Assembly: GCF_007859865.1 (NCBI RefSeq)
Contig: NZ_SJPI01000001.1
Span: forward strand, 2,108,001-2,172,000
Origin: Rubripirellula amarantea
GTDB lineage: Bacteria; Planctomycetota; Planctomycetia; Pirellulales; Pirellulaceae
Direction: 5' to 3'
DNA: 64,000 bases
The notes beneath the pieces were generated by a model. The model was not told where the DNA came from. It saw only the letters and a list, made by a program, of their open reading frames with translations, and searched no databases. Shown piece after piece: positions 54,358 through 63,898 of the stretch; within the stretch, counting starts at the first letter, position 1, and the number at the start of each line of letters is the position of its first letter. A program made the translations under genes and the position numbers.

Positions 54358-56797
54358 TTCGCGGTTTGGCGAATTTCTGCTGGGTATGTCTTTCTTAAAC
54401 GCCACTTTAGTCTTGGGAACGCTTGCCGCCGTCATTCCGGTGGTGCTGCATCTGATCGCACGCCGCGAGCCAAAGAAAGTATTGTTTCCGTCGATTGCGT
54501 TTCTAACTAAGAAGTTTGAAACGAATCGCAGTCGGATGAAGGTTCGACGGTGGTGGTTGTTGGCAATGAGGATCGCGGCCGTCGCCGCGCTAGCGATTGC
54601 CTTGGCGCGACCCGCGATCCATCGTTCATTGTCGATCACTTGGTTGACGATCGCGATGATGGTCGTCGTTGCGATCGCATTGCTGGTCATGGCAACGGTG
54701 TCGATGTTAAAAGACAAGTCTCGAAAGGTTGGCTACTCGCTCGCTGCACTCGCGGCGCTATTGGTCGTGATCGCGGTCGGTTGGGGAGGCTCAACGATTG
54801 CTTCGGGTCCTTCGGTAGCCATCGATTCGTCGGGCCCCATCGCAATCGCGATCGTGGTCGACAACTCATTAACGTCAGGTTGGAAAACTTCCAACGATGA
54901 TCGAATCCAGCGCTTGCGAGACACCGCCACATGGGTCATTTCCAGGTTGCCTCGCACCAGCCGAGTTGCCGTTATCGATCGTTCGAGCACACCAGCGGCT
55001 TTTTCTTTAGACGTCGCCGGTGCGATGTCCAAGCTCGAGCAGCTATCGCCCACTTCGTTGTCGCAGCCAATTACCGCACGCATCGATGCCGCGGCAAGGC
55101 TAGTGCGAACGAGCGATCTTGAGAGTCGCCAAGTGATGGTGATTTCGGACCTTGCATCGAGCACGTGGAACGACGCAGCCATGCAGGCCGACGTGGGCAG
55201 CACGATTGAAGGTGATGTTTCGGTGACGGTATTTGATCTCGGATCGCCCGAAGGGACCAACGTTTCGTTAGGAATCCCCAAGATTGCTGATGCCACCCCG
55301 CCCCAAGATGCTCCGGTCTCTTTGACGGTATTGGCTCACTTGGATACCTTTTCCGGCCCCGGTGAAGTGGCAAGTGACGGTACATCGGTCACGGCTGAAT
55401 TGCAGGTGTTCGAGACCTCCGCCAGCTTGCCTGTTGTACGTGATGGCGAAGTGGTTTATCCCCAGGCATCCAACGTCGATCGCACCACCGTAAAGCTGTC
55501 GCCCGGCCAGTCAGCGGAGATGTTGCTGACGTTACCCGGGCTTCCATTGGGCACGCATCATGGCCGAGTTCGGCTCTTGGGCGAGGACGGTTTAGCGGTC
55601 GACAACGAACGCTACTTTTCTATCGAGGTGTTGCCGCCCACCAGCGTATTGGTCGTTAGCGATTATGTTGAAGAATCGGATGTTTTGATCGGGGCGATCT
55701 CTGCGTCGTCGTTGTTGACTGCGAAGGAAGAGTCCGAGTTCGCGGTCGAGCGGATTGGGATGAATGACTTGTCGGTTGCACGGCTCTCTGATTTTAAGAC
55801 GATCGTTTTGATGGATCCGTCAACGGAAGTGGCGACGAATTCAGGAGTCGCAAACTACTTAGCCGAAGGCGGGAATGTTCTGGTTTGCTTAGGTCCGAAC
55901 TTGACCGGCTATGAATCATCGCAACGCAACGAAGGCTGGCTTCCGCGGATGGTCTTGCCCTGGCGAGTACCCGAACCCGGTACCTTCTTTGAAGTGGTTC
56001 GCGCGAATCATCCGGCACTCAAGTCGTTGGCCGAGGACACACCTTGGAACGACTTTGAAATTTCGCAGTACTGGCAGATCCAAACATCGCCATCGGACCA
56101 AGTCCTCATTCGCTATGCCGGTACCGATCACCCCGCAATGATCGAGCGACGTGTTGGCGACGAAGCGAACGATATGTCGGGCAAGTTGATGGTGCTAACG
56201 ACACCGCTAGTCGCGTTAACAAAAACGAAACGAGCGTGGAACCGATTGTTTGGTCTCGATCCGTGGCCAGCGTGGTTGTTGACTCGACAAACCATTGAGT
56301 ACCTCGCTGGCCGAAGTGGCGAAGACGCAATGACATTGGTCGGGCAACCCAAAACCATTCGACTGCGAAACGCCGACGAAGCGCAAGTGGAAGATAGTTC
56401 AGGCGGGCGATCTCGTTTGCAGTTGTTCCCGCCATTGGGGGCAGCGCCCGTGCCGATCGATATCAATGAAACCACCGCCGAAGTCACGATTGCAGATGTG
56501 GCTTCGCCAGGTGTGTACTACCTACGTGGATTGAAAGACGTCACTTCTCCCGGGGCCGGGTTCACGGCAAACTTCGATTCGCAGTCGGTCAACTTAAGGC
56601 CTATCGATCCGTCAGGCCTCGATCGCGTTCTTGGTGCGGGGAACTATGCGTACGTTCGCGAGCGGGACGAAATTGAATTGATCGATCAACAAGCGGCCAA
56701 GCGGATTTCGCTCGCCTCACCTGCAATGCTGCTCGCGTTAGTGGTGTTCTTGCTTGAACAGGTGCTAGGTAATCGCTTCTACAGATCAGCGTCCTGA
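54350..56797 (+). CDS. BatA-like membrane protein with VWA and class-I-amidotransferase-like regions
   Basis: The 815-residue protein has N-terminal membrane helices in a BatA/DUF (aerotolerance) arrangement (LGTLAAVIPVVLHLIARREP, then RRWWLLAMRIAAVAALAIAL) plus two more (about 100-120 and 124-150). A VWA domain starts with IAIVVDNSLTSGW (near 165). A beta-sandwich region follows, then a glutamine-amidotransferase-like fold (about 420-560; SVLVVSDYVEESDVL, GGNVLVCLGP), and a final membrane helix (MLLALVVFLLEQVLG). The start is uncertain: GTG 54350 lies 1 bp after AAGGAG, and ATG 54386 is the alternative. It ends the operon; a hairpin covers its stop. Confidence 0.82.
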   Translation: MADSRFGEFLLGMSFLNATLVLGTLAAVIPVVLHLIARREPKKVLFPSIAFLTKKFETNRSRMKVRRWWLLAMRIAAVAALAIALARPAIHRSLSITWLTIAMMVVVAIALLVMATVSMLKDKSRKVGYSLAALAALLVVIAVGWGGSTIASGPSVAIDSSGPIAIAIVVDNSLTSGWKTSNDDRIQRLRDTATWVISRLPRTSRVAVIDRSSTPAAFSLDVAGAMSKLEQLSPTSLSQPITARIDAAARLVRTSDLESRQVMVISDLASSTWNDAAMQADVGSTIEGDVSVTVFDLGSPEGTNVSLGIPKIADATPPQDAPVSLTVLAHLDTFSGPGEVASDGTSVTAELQVFETSASLPVVRDGEVVYPQASNVDRTTVKLSPGQSAEMLLTLPGLPLGTHHGRVRLLGEDGLAVDNERYFSIEVLPPTSVLVVSDYVEESDVLIGAISASSLLTAKEESEFAVERIGMNDLSVARLSDFKTIVLMDPSTEVATNSGVANYLAEGGNVLVCLGPNLTGYESSQRNEGWLPRMVLPWRVPEPGTFFEVVRANHPALKSLAEDTPWNDFEISQYWQIQTSPSDQVLIRYAGTDHPAMIERRVGDEANDMSGKLMVLTTPLVALTKTKRAWNRLFGLDPWPAWLLTRQTIEYLAGRSGEDAMTLVGQPKTIRLRNADEAQVEDSSGGRSRLQLFPPLGAAPVPIDINETTAEVTIADVASPGVYYLRGLKDVTSPGAGFTANFDSQSVNLRPIDPSGLDRVLGAGNYAYVRERDEIELIDQQAAKRISLASPAMLLALVVFLLEQVLGNRFYRSAS

Positions 56798-56812
56798 GAT
56801 CATCTCTCAGGA
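56792..56812 (+). terminator. Hairpin at the end of the MoxR-BatA operon
   Basis: tcctgaga (56792-56799) pairs perfectly with tctcagga (56805-56812) around a 5-nt loop. It includes the TGA stop (56795-56797). There is no T-run, so factor-dependent termination or RNA protection is more likely than intrinsic termination. Confidence 0.4.
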
Positions 56813-57022
56813 TCTACTCAGTGAGATCAATGTGAGTGCAGAACGGCCTCCGGATTGACCGCGTGTCATCAGAGTGATTTGGTCAGCGGATTCGCAAACA
56901 GCGTGAAACACGGGGAAAACGGTAAAGCACGCGATTGGCACGAGGTAAGCGTATGGGAAACACGTATCCCAAACGGAACCCAAGCGGTTCCCATCAAAAA
57001 ATGCCAACTCGAGGTCAATCCG

Positions 57023-57682
57023 ATGAACCGAATTCTTGCTCCTATCGCCTTCCTAACCGTAGCGGCCATTTGCGTTCCAGCGTCAGCCCAGCGTTTTAGC
57101 ATTAGTATTGGTCGTCATTCGTCGCACCACGATTCGCATTTCGATTCGCACCACACATCACGGCATTTGTCGCATCATTCCGGTGGTATTGGACATATTC
57201 GACATACGCCCAACATCGAACGGCTCGACAACTATGCCGATCAGCTTGCCGAGGTTGCCAGGCACTTACACGATGATGCTCACATGCTTTCGCAAGATTA
57301 CGAGCACTCCACAGCGATCGAAGCCTACGTATCCCAACTCGAACGCGTCCAAGAGCATTTGCACGAGATATTGCATCACAGCGCAAATCGAGGCCGCGTC
57401 AGTCTCGGCTTAATCGGTCATGTGCAAAGCGATTTTCGCCAAGTTGAACGCCTTGTATCTAAGTTGGATCGCCAATTGAGTCACCAGACCATCGACGGAG
57501 CCCGAACCCGCGATTTCCATACGATCAGGCATATGCGTGGGGTCATTGCGAGCGAAATGCGACCGCTGCTATCGCGAGTAAATCAGGAGCTTTACGGGTT
57601 CCGTGGCAATGTTGATGGTGACATCCACCACGGGCATTCGCATCGAAGCACCCCAATCATCTCGCGTCGCATTGGTTTCTAG
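57023..57682 (+). CDS. Exported histidine-rich helical protein
   Basis: The 219-residue product has a signal peptide (RILAPIAFLTVAAICVPASA, cleavage before QRF), then a stretch of about 40 residues (25-65) that alternates His with Ser and Asp (HSSHHDSHFDSHH type). A helical domain follows (about 75-190) with heptad-like patterns (ATHEIA-type, VSQLERVQEHLHEILHHS), and a short basic, His-containing tail. The His-rich head could bind zinc, nickel or copper; this is inference. I chose ATG 57023, preceded by GAGGT; the open frame upstream to 56855 has no signal peptide. It is followed by tandem repeats and a terminator. Confidence 0.68.
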   Translation: MNRILAPIAFLTVAAICVPASAQRFSISIGRHSSHHDSHFDSHHTSRHLSHHSGGIGHIRHTPNIERLDNYADQLAEVARHLHDDAHMLSQDYEHSTAIEAYVSQLERVQEHLHEILHHSANRGRVSLGLIGHVQSDFRQVERLVSKLDRQLSHQTIDGARTRDFHTIRHMRGVIASEMRPLLSRVNQELYGFRGNVDGDIHHGHSHRSTPIISRRIGF

Positions 57683-57728
57683 CTGAATCGGTTTCTAGCT
57701 GAATCGGTTTCTGGCCGAATCGGTTTGG
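57681..57728. repeat. 16-bp tandem repeat (3 copies) at the end of the His-rich protein gene
   Basis: The unit agctgaatcggtttct occurs at 57681-57696 and 57697-57712, with a diverged copy at 57713-57728. The first copy begins at the stop codon. It precedes the terminator at 57805-57836. Confidence 0.85.
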
Positions 57729-57804
57729 TTCGATCAGTCGTCTTCACTCGATGTCACTCGACAATCAAGGCAGCGATGCAAACAAAACAAATCCCCTCCG
57801 TCCG

Positions 57805-57836
57805 ACGGGGTGCTTCCTGGGAAGTGCCCCGTTTTC
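57805..57836 (+). terminator. Rho-independent-type terminator after the His-rich protein gene
   Basis: acggggtgcttcc (57805-57817) pairs with ggaagtgccccgt (57820-57832) with two G-U pairs, followed by tttt. It lies about 120 bp after the stop. Confidence 0.65.
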
Positions 57837-58150
57837 GCGTATAAAGGGCAGTATTGGAATTCACCGGGCCTATGGACTTGCTGACTACAATGATGGCCGT
57901 GAGAATTGAGCGAACATGAAGTTGCGTGGCTTCTTCCTTAATCTTGCGCCCTCGTCAAACTCAACCTCAGCGATACGACCCGCGAATCGTCGCAACTAAT
58001 CAACCCCCGACGATCCTCAACACCCATCTTTGAAGTGGACCAAGGGCGTTCGGATCGGTACTTTAACCGGGCCTGAAGCGGAACCGACTAACGAGTTCCT
58101 TTTGTTCTTCATTTCAACTTCGTCGTTCCACGATTCGTCGTCTTTCCTGT
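57837..58150. other. Intergenic region before the MMPL transporter gene
   Basis: About 310 bp with no recognisable RNA or repeat. It contains a 27-codon frame starting at ATG 57916 that I do not support as a gene. The promoter of the transporter gene must lie here. Confidence 0.35.
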
Positions 58151-61100
58151 ATGTCTAAATCCCCACTGCTTGAGCGACGCAGTCCCCTGAAGATCACTTA
58201 CGGGTTGTTGATTCTGACAGCCTTCTTTTTCCTATTGCCTTCGGCGTTTCGCGCCGCGCGGTTGAGCTTGGGCACTCGTGAAAACGATGTCAAAGATTGG
58301 TTGCCGCCTGACTTTGCTGAAACCGCAGAACTCGAATGGTTTGCTCAGCACTTCGCGGGCGAGGCATTCGTTCTTGCGACCTGGGAAGGTTGCAATGGTG
58401 ACGACCAGAGATTGAAACTGCTGACGCAAAAACTGCTTCACGAATCGGCAAGCTATGACCCTGCCGAAAATCATCCGCCGAAGCTTGCCGCGATGATGCG
58501 CAGGGCTAAGCAGGTCGGCAACGAATTGCAGCTCATTCAAGGCGGTGACAAGCTTACCAATTGGGGCGGCGAGAACGAAAAGTGGCTGAAGTCAGCATCG
58601 GGCGATTGGTATTACGTCAAACCCGATGGTGGTTTGTATCGTTGGGATCAACCGCTCAACGCACCGATGGCGGCCGTCCGAAAGTTTCAGCGGTCTCGTG
58701 GTACCTATCAACTTGATGGCCAGTTCATAACAGGGTTCGGAAAGCTACCGGGCAACGAACGCGGTTCGATGATCGCTAACCCGATTTACAACGACCCTTC
58801 TCTATTGTGCGCGTCATTGTTTGAAACCGTTCAAACGGGATACTCCATTGTCGAAGAACTCGCCAGTGAAGGTGGTCCTTTGTGGCCGATCGATTTAACT
58901 GATCCTTCTAAACGCGCCACGGTTGCCGAACGAGATGCGATGGAGCGGTTGACCGGCATGCTCTTTGCGCCAGCGGTGCCGAAGGGATTTGACTGGACCG
59001 CCGAGGCGTTTCGTGGCGAGCTCGATGATGACGAAGTCGCATCGTTGCCTGAGGACTTTGACACCGTCGTGGCGACGAAGGTCAAGCGAATCGTGGAAGA
59101 AAGCTTTGATGGTTCGTTGGAGTCGCTCGCGTCTGCACCCGAGGAAGAGAAAGCGGATGCCTGGTACGCGGTTTGGGATTCGGTCAGCGTACCTGCGCCG
59201 CCGCGTTTGACTTGCGTGCTGGTGACGCTGACGGACCTCGCCAAAGACAATCTTGGTTACGCAATCGGGCGAGGAGTCCTTGGACAGCCTCGCGGACGAT
59301 TGTTGCAATTGGCCGATGAGTCGGGCGTGTATGCTGCAAGGCCACCATCGATGGCGCCGCCTCCATTCAACAAAGACCCGCAAACGCACACGGCGGCTAT
59401 GCCAGCACTGAGGTTGGGGGGACCGACCGTCGACAACATGGCGATCGACGAAGAAGGCACCGTGACGTTAGCCCGGCTTGTCGGTTACAGCATTTTGATC
59501 GGTGTCGTGCTTTCGTATTTATGCTTCCGTAGCGTCAAAATCACGATCATGATTTTTGTGGTCGGTGGATCCTCTGCGATGCTGTCGATGGCGATGGTTT
59601 GGTGGACTGGCGGGCATGTCGATGCGATTTTAATGAGCATGCCTTCGTTGGTGTATGTGCTGGGACTTTCCGGTGCCATCCACATGATCAACTACTACCG
59701 CGATGAAGTCCGTGTGCGAGGGAAATTTGGTGCCGCCGGGCGTGCGCTTCAGCATGCCGTTTTGCCATGCACGCTTGCCTCCTTCACAACCGCCATCGGT
59801 CTGATTTCGCTATTCACTAGCAACCTGGCACCGATCAGCAACTTCGGTCTCTACAGTGCGGTGGGAGTAATGTCGACGCTCGGCATTTTGTTCTCGTACT
59901 TACCCGCGGCGTTACAGGTTTTTAGTCCCAAGGTTGGCGATCCCAACGAAGATGCGCCGCCCGACGCTCCGCGAGTTGAAAGTCAGCTAAGCCAGTGGTG
60001 GGCAAGCGTTGGCCGAACGATTGCTAACCATCACGTGCTGGTGACCACGGCGTGTTTGCTGTTCATGGTCGCATGTGGAATTGGCATGCGGCAAATAAAG
60101 ACGTCGGTGCAACTGCTGGAATTGTTTGATTCCCGCGCTCGTATCATTCGCGATTACGCATGGCTCGAAGAGAACTTCGGCAAATTGGTTCCGATGGAAG
60201 TCGTCGTTCGCATGCCCAAGTCGATCCAAGCGGATGCGGTGTCCGACGACGAGACGCCTGTATCACCGGTTCAGTTAGGCTTGTTAGAGCGTGTCGAGGC
60301 GGTGTCACGCATTCGCAAAGTGGTTCATCGCACGCTCGGTGAGCCTGGTATGGGAGTGGTGGGCCAAGCGACGGGTGCCGACACGTTCTTGCCAACCTTG
60401 CCGGAGCCTTCGAATAGTTACAGCCCCGTTCGGGCGAAGTTCAATCGCGAACTGCTTGCCGCGCAAGATCAATTGCGCAACAACGACTACTTGAAAATCG
60501 AGAAGTCGGGTGAGTTGGAAGGTAGCGAACTTTGGCGTATCTCGCTTCGCGTTGCCGCACTTTCGGATGTCGACTACGGACAATTCATTACGACCGTTCG
60601 GGAGTCAGTGGCACCTGTATTGCGGGCGTACGAAACCCGTGAAGAAATCGTCGAAGTCCTGACGGACCAAAACACGGGCAAACTGAAGCGTGGTTCTAAG
60701 GTGTTGATTGTGGGAGCGCCAAAGCCAGCTTCGCTCGATCAAACGGAACTGGTATCCGACGATCACACACAAATCTTGGCTCGCAATACTTACCTAGCAA
60801 CGCTGGGTGAATTGTTGGCCGGGGAGCGGATCGAGTCACCCCGTTGGTTGTCCTTAACGCCTGAGAAAACACGCGAGTTGCTCGCGAGTGACCGATGGAC
60901 GAAAGTACTCTCTGAGTTTGACGTCGTTGTGTGGGCAGGAGGTGATGGCTTCGCTCAATCTAATTTTGCGAGTGCTAAAAACCTGCTCGATGTGCGAGGT
61001 ATCGAAACGAAGCCGTTGGAACCGAAGTTATTGGCTGACCGAGTTCCCGGCGTTGAAGGTGGCGGTTCAGTTCAAGCGATTTACACGGGCGTGATCCCGG

Positions 61101-61882
61101 TGGTCTACAAGGCTCAGCGGACACTGCTGACAAGCCTTGCCGATTCGATTGCGTTGGCGTTTGCTCTGATTGCCGTCGTCATGATCGTGCTCTTGAATCC
61201 AGGGTCGGATTGGCTTCAGAAAACTCATCCTCGGAACTTGATGGATGGGTTGGCTGCCGGATGCGTAGCGATGATCCCCAACATCTTCCCAGTTGTGGTG
61301 ATCTTTGGCTTGATGTGCCACATGGGCTTGGAAATTGACATCGGCACGATGATGACCGCGTCGGTTGCCATGGGCGTTGCCGTCGACGATACGATTCACT
61401 TCTTGTCATGGTTTCGTGAAAATCTAGACCGAGGCAAGTCTCGCGCCGAGGCTGTGATTGAAACTTATCGTCGTGTGGGGCCAGCGATGACTCAGACCAC
61501 CGTCGTCGGCGGGTTGGGGTTGTTCGTGTTTGCTCTTTCGACGTTCACGCCAACTCAACGTTTCGGGACGTTGATGTTGATGATGTTGTTCGCCGCGCTC
61601 GTGGGAGACCTAATCCTGTTGCCCGCATTGCTGGCCGGTCCTTTGGGTCGATTCTTTAAGCCGAGATTGGACAAGAACGGTGTGCCTATTCATGCGGAAT
61701 CAACACACCTGAATTTCAACCCATCCCAAGACGCGGCGGGTCACCAAGCAGCGACCGTCGGTGTTGCGGGCGATCAGGAAGAAAATTCGGGCAAGACCAG
61801 CGATGTCGAAGGCATTCCGCAGTTGAAGGTTCATTTCCCCGCGGAACGAGCTGACCGGCCGCACCCCATTAATCGCAAGTAG
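58151..61882 (+). CDS. MMPL/RND-superfamily transporter (SSD-like)
   Basis: The 1243-residue membrane protein has the RND plan: membrane helix 1 (TYGLLILTAFFFLLPSAF), a periplasmic domain (about 35-430), a cluster of five helices (about 440-610; LVGYSILIGVVLSYLCF, ILMSMPSLVYVLGLSGAIHM), then a second half with helix 7 (near 630), a large domain and a final cluster (about 985-1160; SVAMGVAVDDTIHFLSWFRE). The D-D-T-I-H motif in the penultimate cluster is typical of MMPL and hopanoid/sterol-type transporters, which move lipids and use the proton gradient. The C-terminal tail is soluble. The cargo is unknown; lipid or wall precursor export fits. It appears monocistronic. Confidence 0.88.
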   Translation: MSKSPLLERRSPLKITYGLLILTAFFFLLPSAFRAARLSLGTRENDVKDWLPPDFAETAELEWFAQHFAGEAFVLATWEGCNGDDQRLKLLTQKLLHESASYDPAENHPPKLAAMMRRAKQVGNELQLIQGGDKLTNWGGENEKWLKSASGDWYYVKPDGGLYRWDQPLNAPMAAVRKFQRSRGTYQLDGQFITGFGKLPGNERGSMIANPIYNDPSLLCASLFETVQTGYSIVEELASEGGPLWPIDLTDPSKRATVAERDAMERLTGMLFAPAVPKGFDWTAEAFRGELDDDEVASLPEDFDTVVATKVKRIVEESFDGSLESLASAPEEEKADAWYAVWDSVSVPAPPRLTCVLVTLTDLAKDNLGYAIGRGVLGQPRGRLLQLADESGVYAARPPSMAPPPFNKDPQTHTAAMPALRLGGPTVDNMAIDEEGTVTLARLVGYSILIGVVLSYLCFRSVKITIMIFVVGGSSAMLSMAMVWWTGGHVDAILMSMPSLVYVLGLSGAIHMINYYRDEVRVRGKFGAAGRALQHAVLPCTLASFTTAIGLISLFTSNLAPISNFGLYSAVGVMSTLGILFSYLPAALQVFSPKVGDPNEDAPPDAPRVESQLSQWWASVGRTIANHHVLVTTACLLFMVACGIGMRQIKTSVQLLELFDSRARIIRDYAWLEENFGKLVPMEVVVRMPKSIQADAVSDDETPVSPVQLGLLERVEAVSRIRKVVHRTLGEPGMGVVGQATGADTFLPTLPEPSNSYSPVRAKFNRELLAAQDQLRNNDYLKIEKSGELEGSELWRISLRVAALSDVDYGQFITTVRESVAPVLRAYETREEIVEVLTDQNTGKLKRGSKVLIVGAPKPASLDQTELVSDDHTQILARNTYLATLGELLAGERIESPRWLSLTPEKTRELLASDRWTKVLSEFDVVVWAGGDGFAQSNFASAKNLLDVRGIETKPLEPKLLADRVPGVEGGGSVQAIYTGVIPVVYKAQRTLLTSLADSIALAFALIAVVMIVLLNPGSDWLQKTHPRNLMDGLAAGCVAMIPNIFPVVVIFGLMCHMGLEIDIGTMMTASVAMGVAVDDTIHFLSWFRENLDRGKSRAEAVIETYRRVGPAMTQTTVVGGLGLFVFALSTFTPTQRFGTLMLMMLFAALVGDLILLPALLAGPLGRFFKPRLDKNGVPIHAESTHLNFNPSQDAAGHQAATVGVAGDQEENSGKTSDVEGIPQLKVHFPAERADRPHPINRK

Positions 61883-62052
61883 GCACGATTTGGGCTGGGT
61901 AATTCCGTTCAGCGGAATCAGGTTCAATTCCGCTCAGAAACCACTGGCGTGAATGATTGCAGTGCCGGAGCGTTACGTACGCTCGTTCGCAGGCTGCAGC
62001 ACCGCCATGTTGCCACCCTCGTTTGTGCTCGGTAGCAATCAAGTTGTTCTGA

Positions 62053-62088
62053 AGCAGTGACGTGATCGGCAGCAGTGACGTGTTCGGC
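62053..62088. repeat. 18-bp direct repeat between the transporter and fliG
   Basis: agcagtgacgtgatcggc (62053-62070) is followed directly by agcagtgacgtgttcggc (62071-62088), with a further partial agcaatg. It lies in the 261-bp space between convergent genes. I see no hairpin terminator there. Confidence 0.7.
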
Positions 62089-62143
62089 AGCAATGTAATC
62101 GCCGAATGTACCGAAGGTCGTTGTGGGCCATGATGCCTTGGTA

Positions 62144-63148
62144 TCAAGTAACGTACTCTTCTTCCTCTTCGCCGGTGGGACGCGAGATCTCGCCGCAATC
62201 CTCGAGGTGGCGAACGATATCGACGACCTTTTGCTGAACGGCTTCGACTTCGGTGACACGAACACTGCCGAGGTAGCCAATTTCCTCTTTCAAGTTTTCC
62301 GCAGCACGAGAGCTCATGTTTCGCATGATCTTCTCCTGCAGTTTGGAACTCGCTCCCTTGAGTGCCATCGCCCACTGAGCCGTTTCGACGTTCTTAAGCA
62401 ACGCTTGAATATCGCGGTCGCCCAGTTTGGAAATGTCTTCAAAGACAAACATCAAGCGACGGATTTCGTCGGAAAGTTCAGGGTCGTCACGACCTAAGGC
62501 ATCCATGATGTTGCGTTCGATCGATCGCTCGCAAACGTTCAGGATTTCGGCGACGCTTTCGATGCCGCCGGAATTGCTTTGCTGCTGATTGACCATACTC
62601 GACAAACGCATTTCCAGCCCGTATTCCAGTTCAGCAACCGCCTCGGGGCTGGTGCGGCCAATAGTGGCGATACGACGGATGACCTCAAGCTGTTTTTCGG
62701 GATCCAAACCGCCCATCACATCCGAGGCGTAGTGGCTGGGAACGTGGCTGAGCAGAAGTGCGATCGTCTGCGGGTGCTCCTCGCCGATGAACTGCAGCAG
62801 AGTTTGGGCGTCGACTTTCTTGACGAAGCCGAATGGCATCGCCTCGATCGTCTGCTGAAGGTTGCCGATCAGTTCACTGGCGTCGCGTCCTAGTGCTTCC
62901 TTGATCAGTTCCTTGGCACGCTCGAGTCCGCCCGGACTGGCGTAGATTGAGCTCGCCTTACTGGTAAGAAACTCCGCGATCACAATCTCTTGTTCATCGC
63001 CGCCGACCGATTCGGTTTGAGCGATCATGATGCTGATCGCTTCGATATATCGCGGCGGTAGCTGGCCGAGAATCTTCGCAGCAGTCTTTGTGGGCAGGCT
63101 CATCAATAAGATGGCTGCCTTCCTTAGTCCGGCCTCTTCGAGATTCAT
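62144..63148 (-). CDS. fliG: Flagellar motor switch protein FliG
   Basis: The 334-residue protein has the three FliG domains. The N-domain (about 1-100; LRKAAILLMSLPTKTAAKIL) binds the MS ring. The middle domain has the EHPQ motif (EEHPQTIALLLSHV, near 128). The C-domain includes FVFEDISKLGDRDIQALLKNV, WAMALKGASSKLQEKIMRNM and SSRAAENLKEEIG, which carries the charged residues used for torque in other bacteria, and ends VRHLEDCGEI. Length and order are normal. The remaining flagellar genes are not in the window, as expected for planctomycetes, where motility genes are scattered. The pseudopilin-like gene lies 261 bp upstream on the same strand. Confidence 0.95.
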   Translation of the reverse strand: MNLEEAGLRKAAILLMSLPTKTAAKILGQLPPRYIEAISIMIAQTESVGGDEQEIVIAEFLTSKASSIYASPGGLERAKELIKEALGRDASELIGNLQQTIEAMPFGFVKKVDAQTLLQFIGEEHPQTIALLLSHVPSHYASDVMGGLDPEKQLEVIRRIATIGRTSPEAVAELEYGLEMRLSSMVNQQQSNSGGIESVAEILNVCERSIERNIMDALGRDDPELSDEIRRLMFVFEDISKLGDRDIQALLKNVETAQWAMALKGASSKLQEKIMRNMSSRAAENLKEEIGYLGSVRVTEVEAVQQKVVDIVRHLEDCGEISRPTGEEEEEYVT

Positions 63149-63409
63149 AACGGGAAGTCGTCGCGTTGCGAGTTGAGATCATGAGAATGAATGGTCACGC
63201 TTTTCTATCTATCGTCTTTTCTGCCGACACCGGGGATGGTGATCAACGATGATTCCAGTTGTGAGGATTAGCGAAGGTGTTCGCTTCGACTTCCCGATTG
63301 GTTGGAGTCGCAAGAGCCGCCCTGCCGTGAGCGACCCGTGGGATATTCTGGAAAGTCAAACGACTTCCCCAGGGACGTAAATTTCTCAAGGACATTGGCG
63401 TAGAGCAGC

Positions 63410-63898
63410 TTACCAATCCCACCCCAGGCTGCCGTTGCTCACATTCAACCGCAGTTGGCCGTTGGCAGGTTTGTAGGCCCAGATTCCGGGCAGGTTGGGG
63501 TTGGGCGTGACGGGAGATCGTTCCGAATCGCTAACGTCGTAGTGAACAATGGTGTCAAATTCAGATTCGGTTCGTAGGCGGGGAGTTGGAAACGGTTGGT
63601 TCAGCATGGGACCGACGACGGCAACCAGTTGCCCCGCAGGCGGATACTGGCCATCGCGATCCTTTGCCATATCGATGGCTTCACGCAACACGCTCAGTTG
63701 ATGTTTGATTCTGGCCTGCTCAGGATGATCCCCGAGATCTAAGTAATGTGGCAGTGCGATCACAGCGACGATCCCCACGATCAACGCGGCGATGATCGAA
63801 TCGATCAGCGAGAACGCGCGAGAGGGTGGCCCATGCGATTGAAGCAATGCACGGCAGTTTGTCCAATTAGCACCATTGTGTCGGATGGCTAGTGGCAT
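63410..63898 (-). CDS. Type IV prepilin / pseudopilin-like protein with atypical cleavage site
   Basis: The 162-residue protein has a type IV pilin N-terminus: a leader, the site SRA-FSLID (A28/F29) and a hydrophobic helix (about 33-50; SIIAALIVGIVAVIALP) that starts a globular domain with YPPAGQLVAV and a C-terminal beta part. Typical prepilins have G before F and E at position 5 of the mature chain. Here these are A and D, so processing by a prepilin peptidase, and assembly through E5, are uncertain. The leader is 28 residues from ATG 63898; TTG 63922 is an alternative and would add 8. It could be a minor pilin or pseudopilin; no other pilus genes are nearby. Confidence 0.72.
   Translation of the reverse strand: MPLAIRHNGANWTNCRALLQSHGPPSRAFSLIDSIIAALIVGIVAVIALPHYLDLGDHPEQARIKHQLSVLREAIDMAKDRDGQYPPAGQLVAVVGPMLNQPFPTPRLRTESEFDTIVHYDVSDSERSPVTPNPNLPGIWAYKPANGQLRLNVSNGSLGWDW

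Noticed and set aside
57916-57999. 27-codon frame before the MMPL gene
   Set aside because: Too short, no ribosome site and no similarity recognised; chance occurrence is likely.
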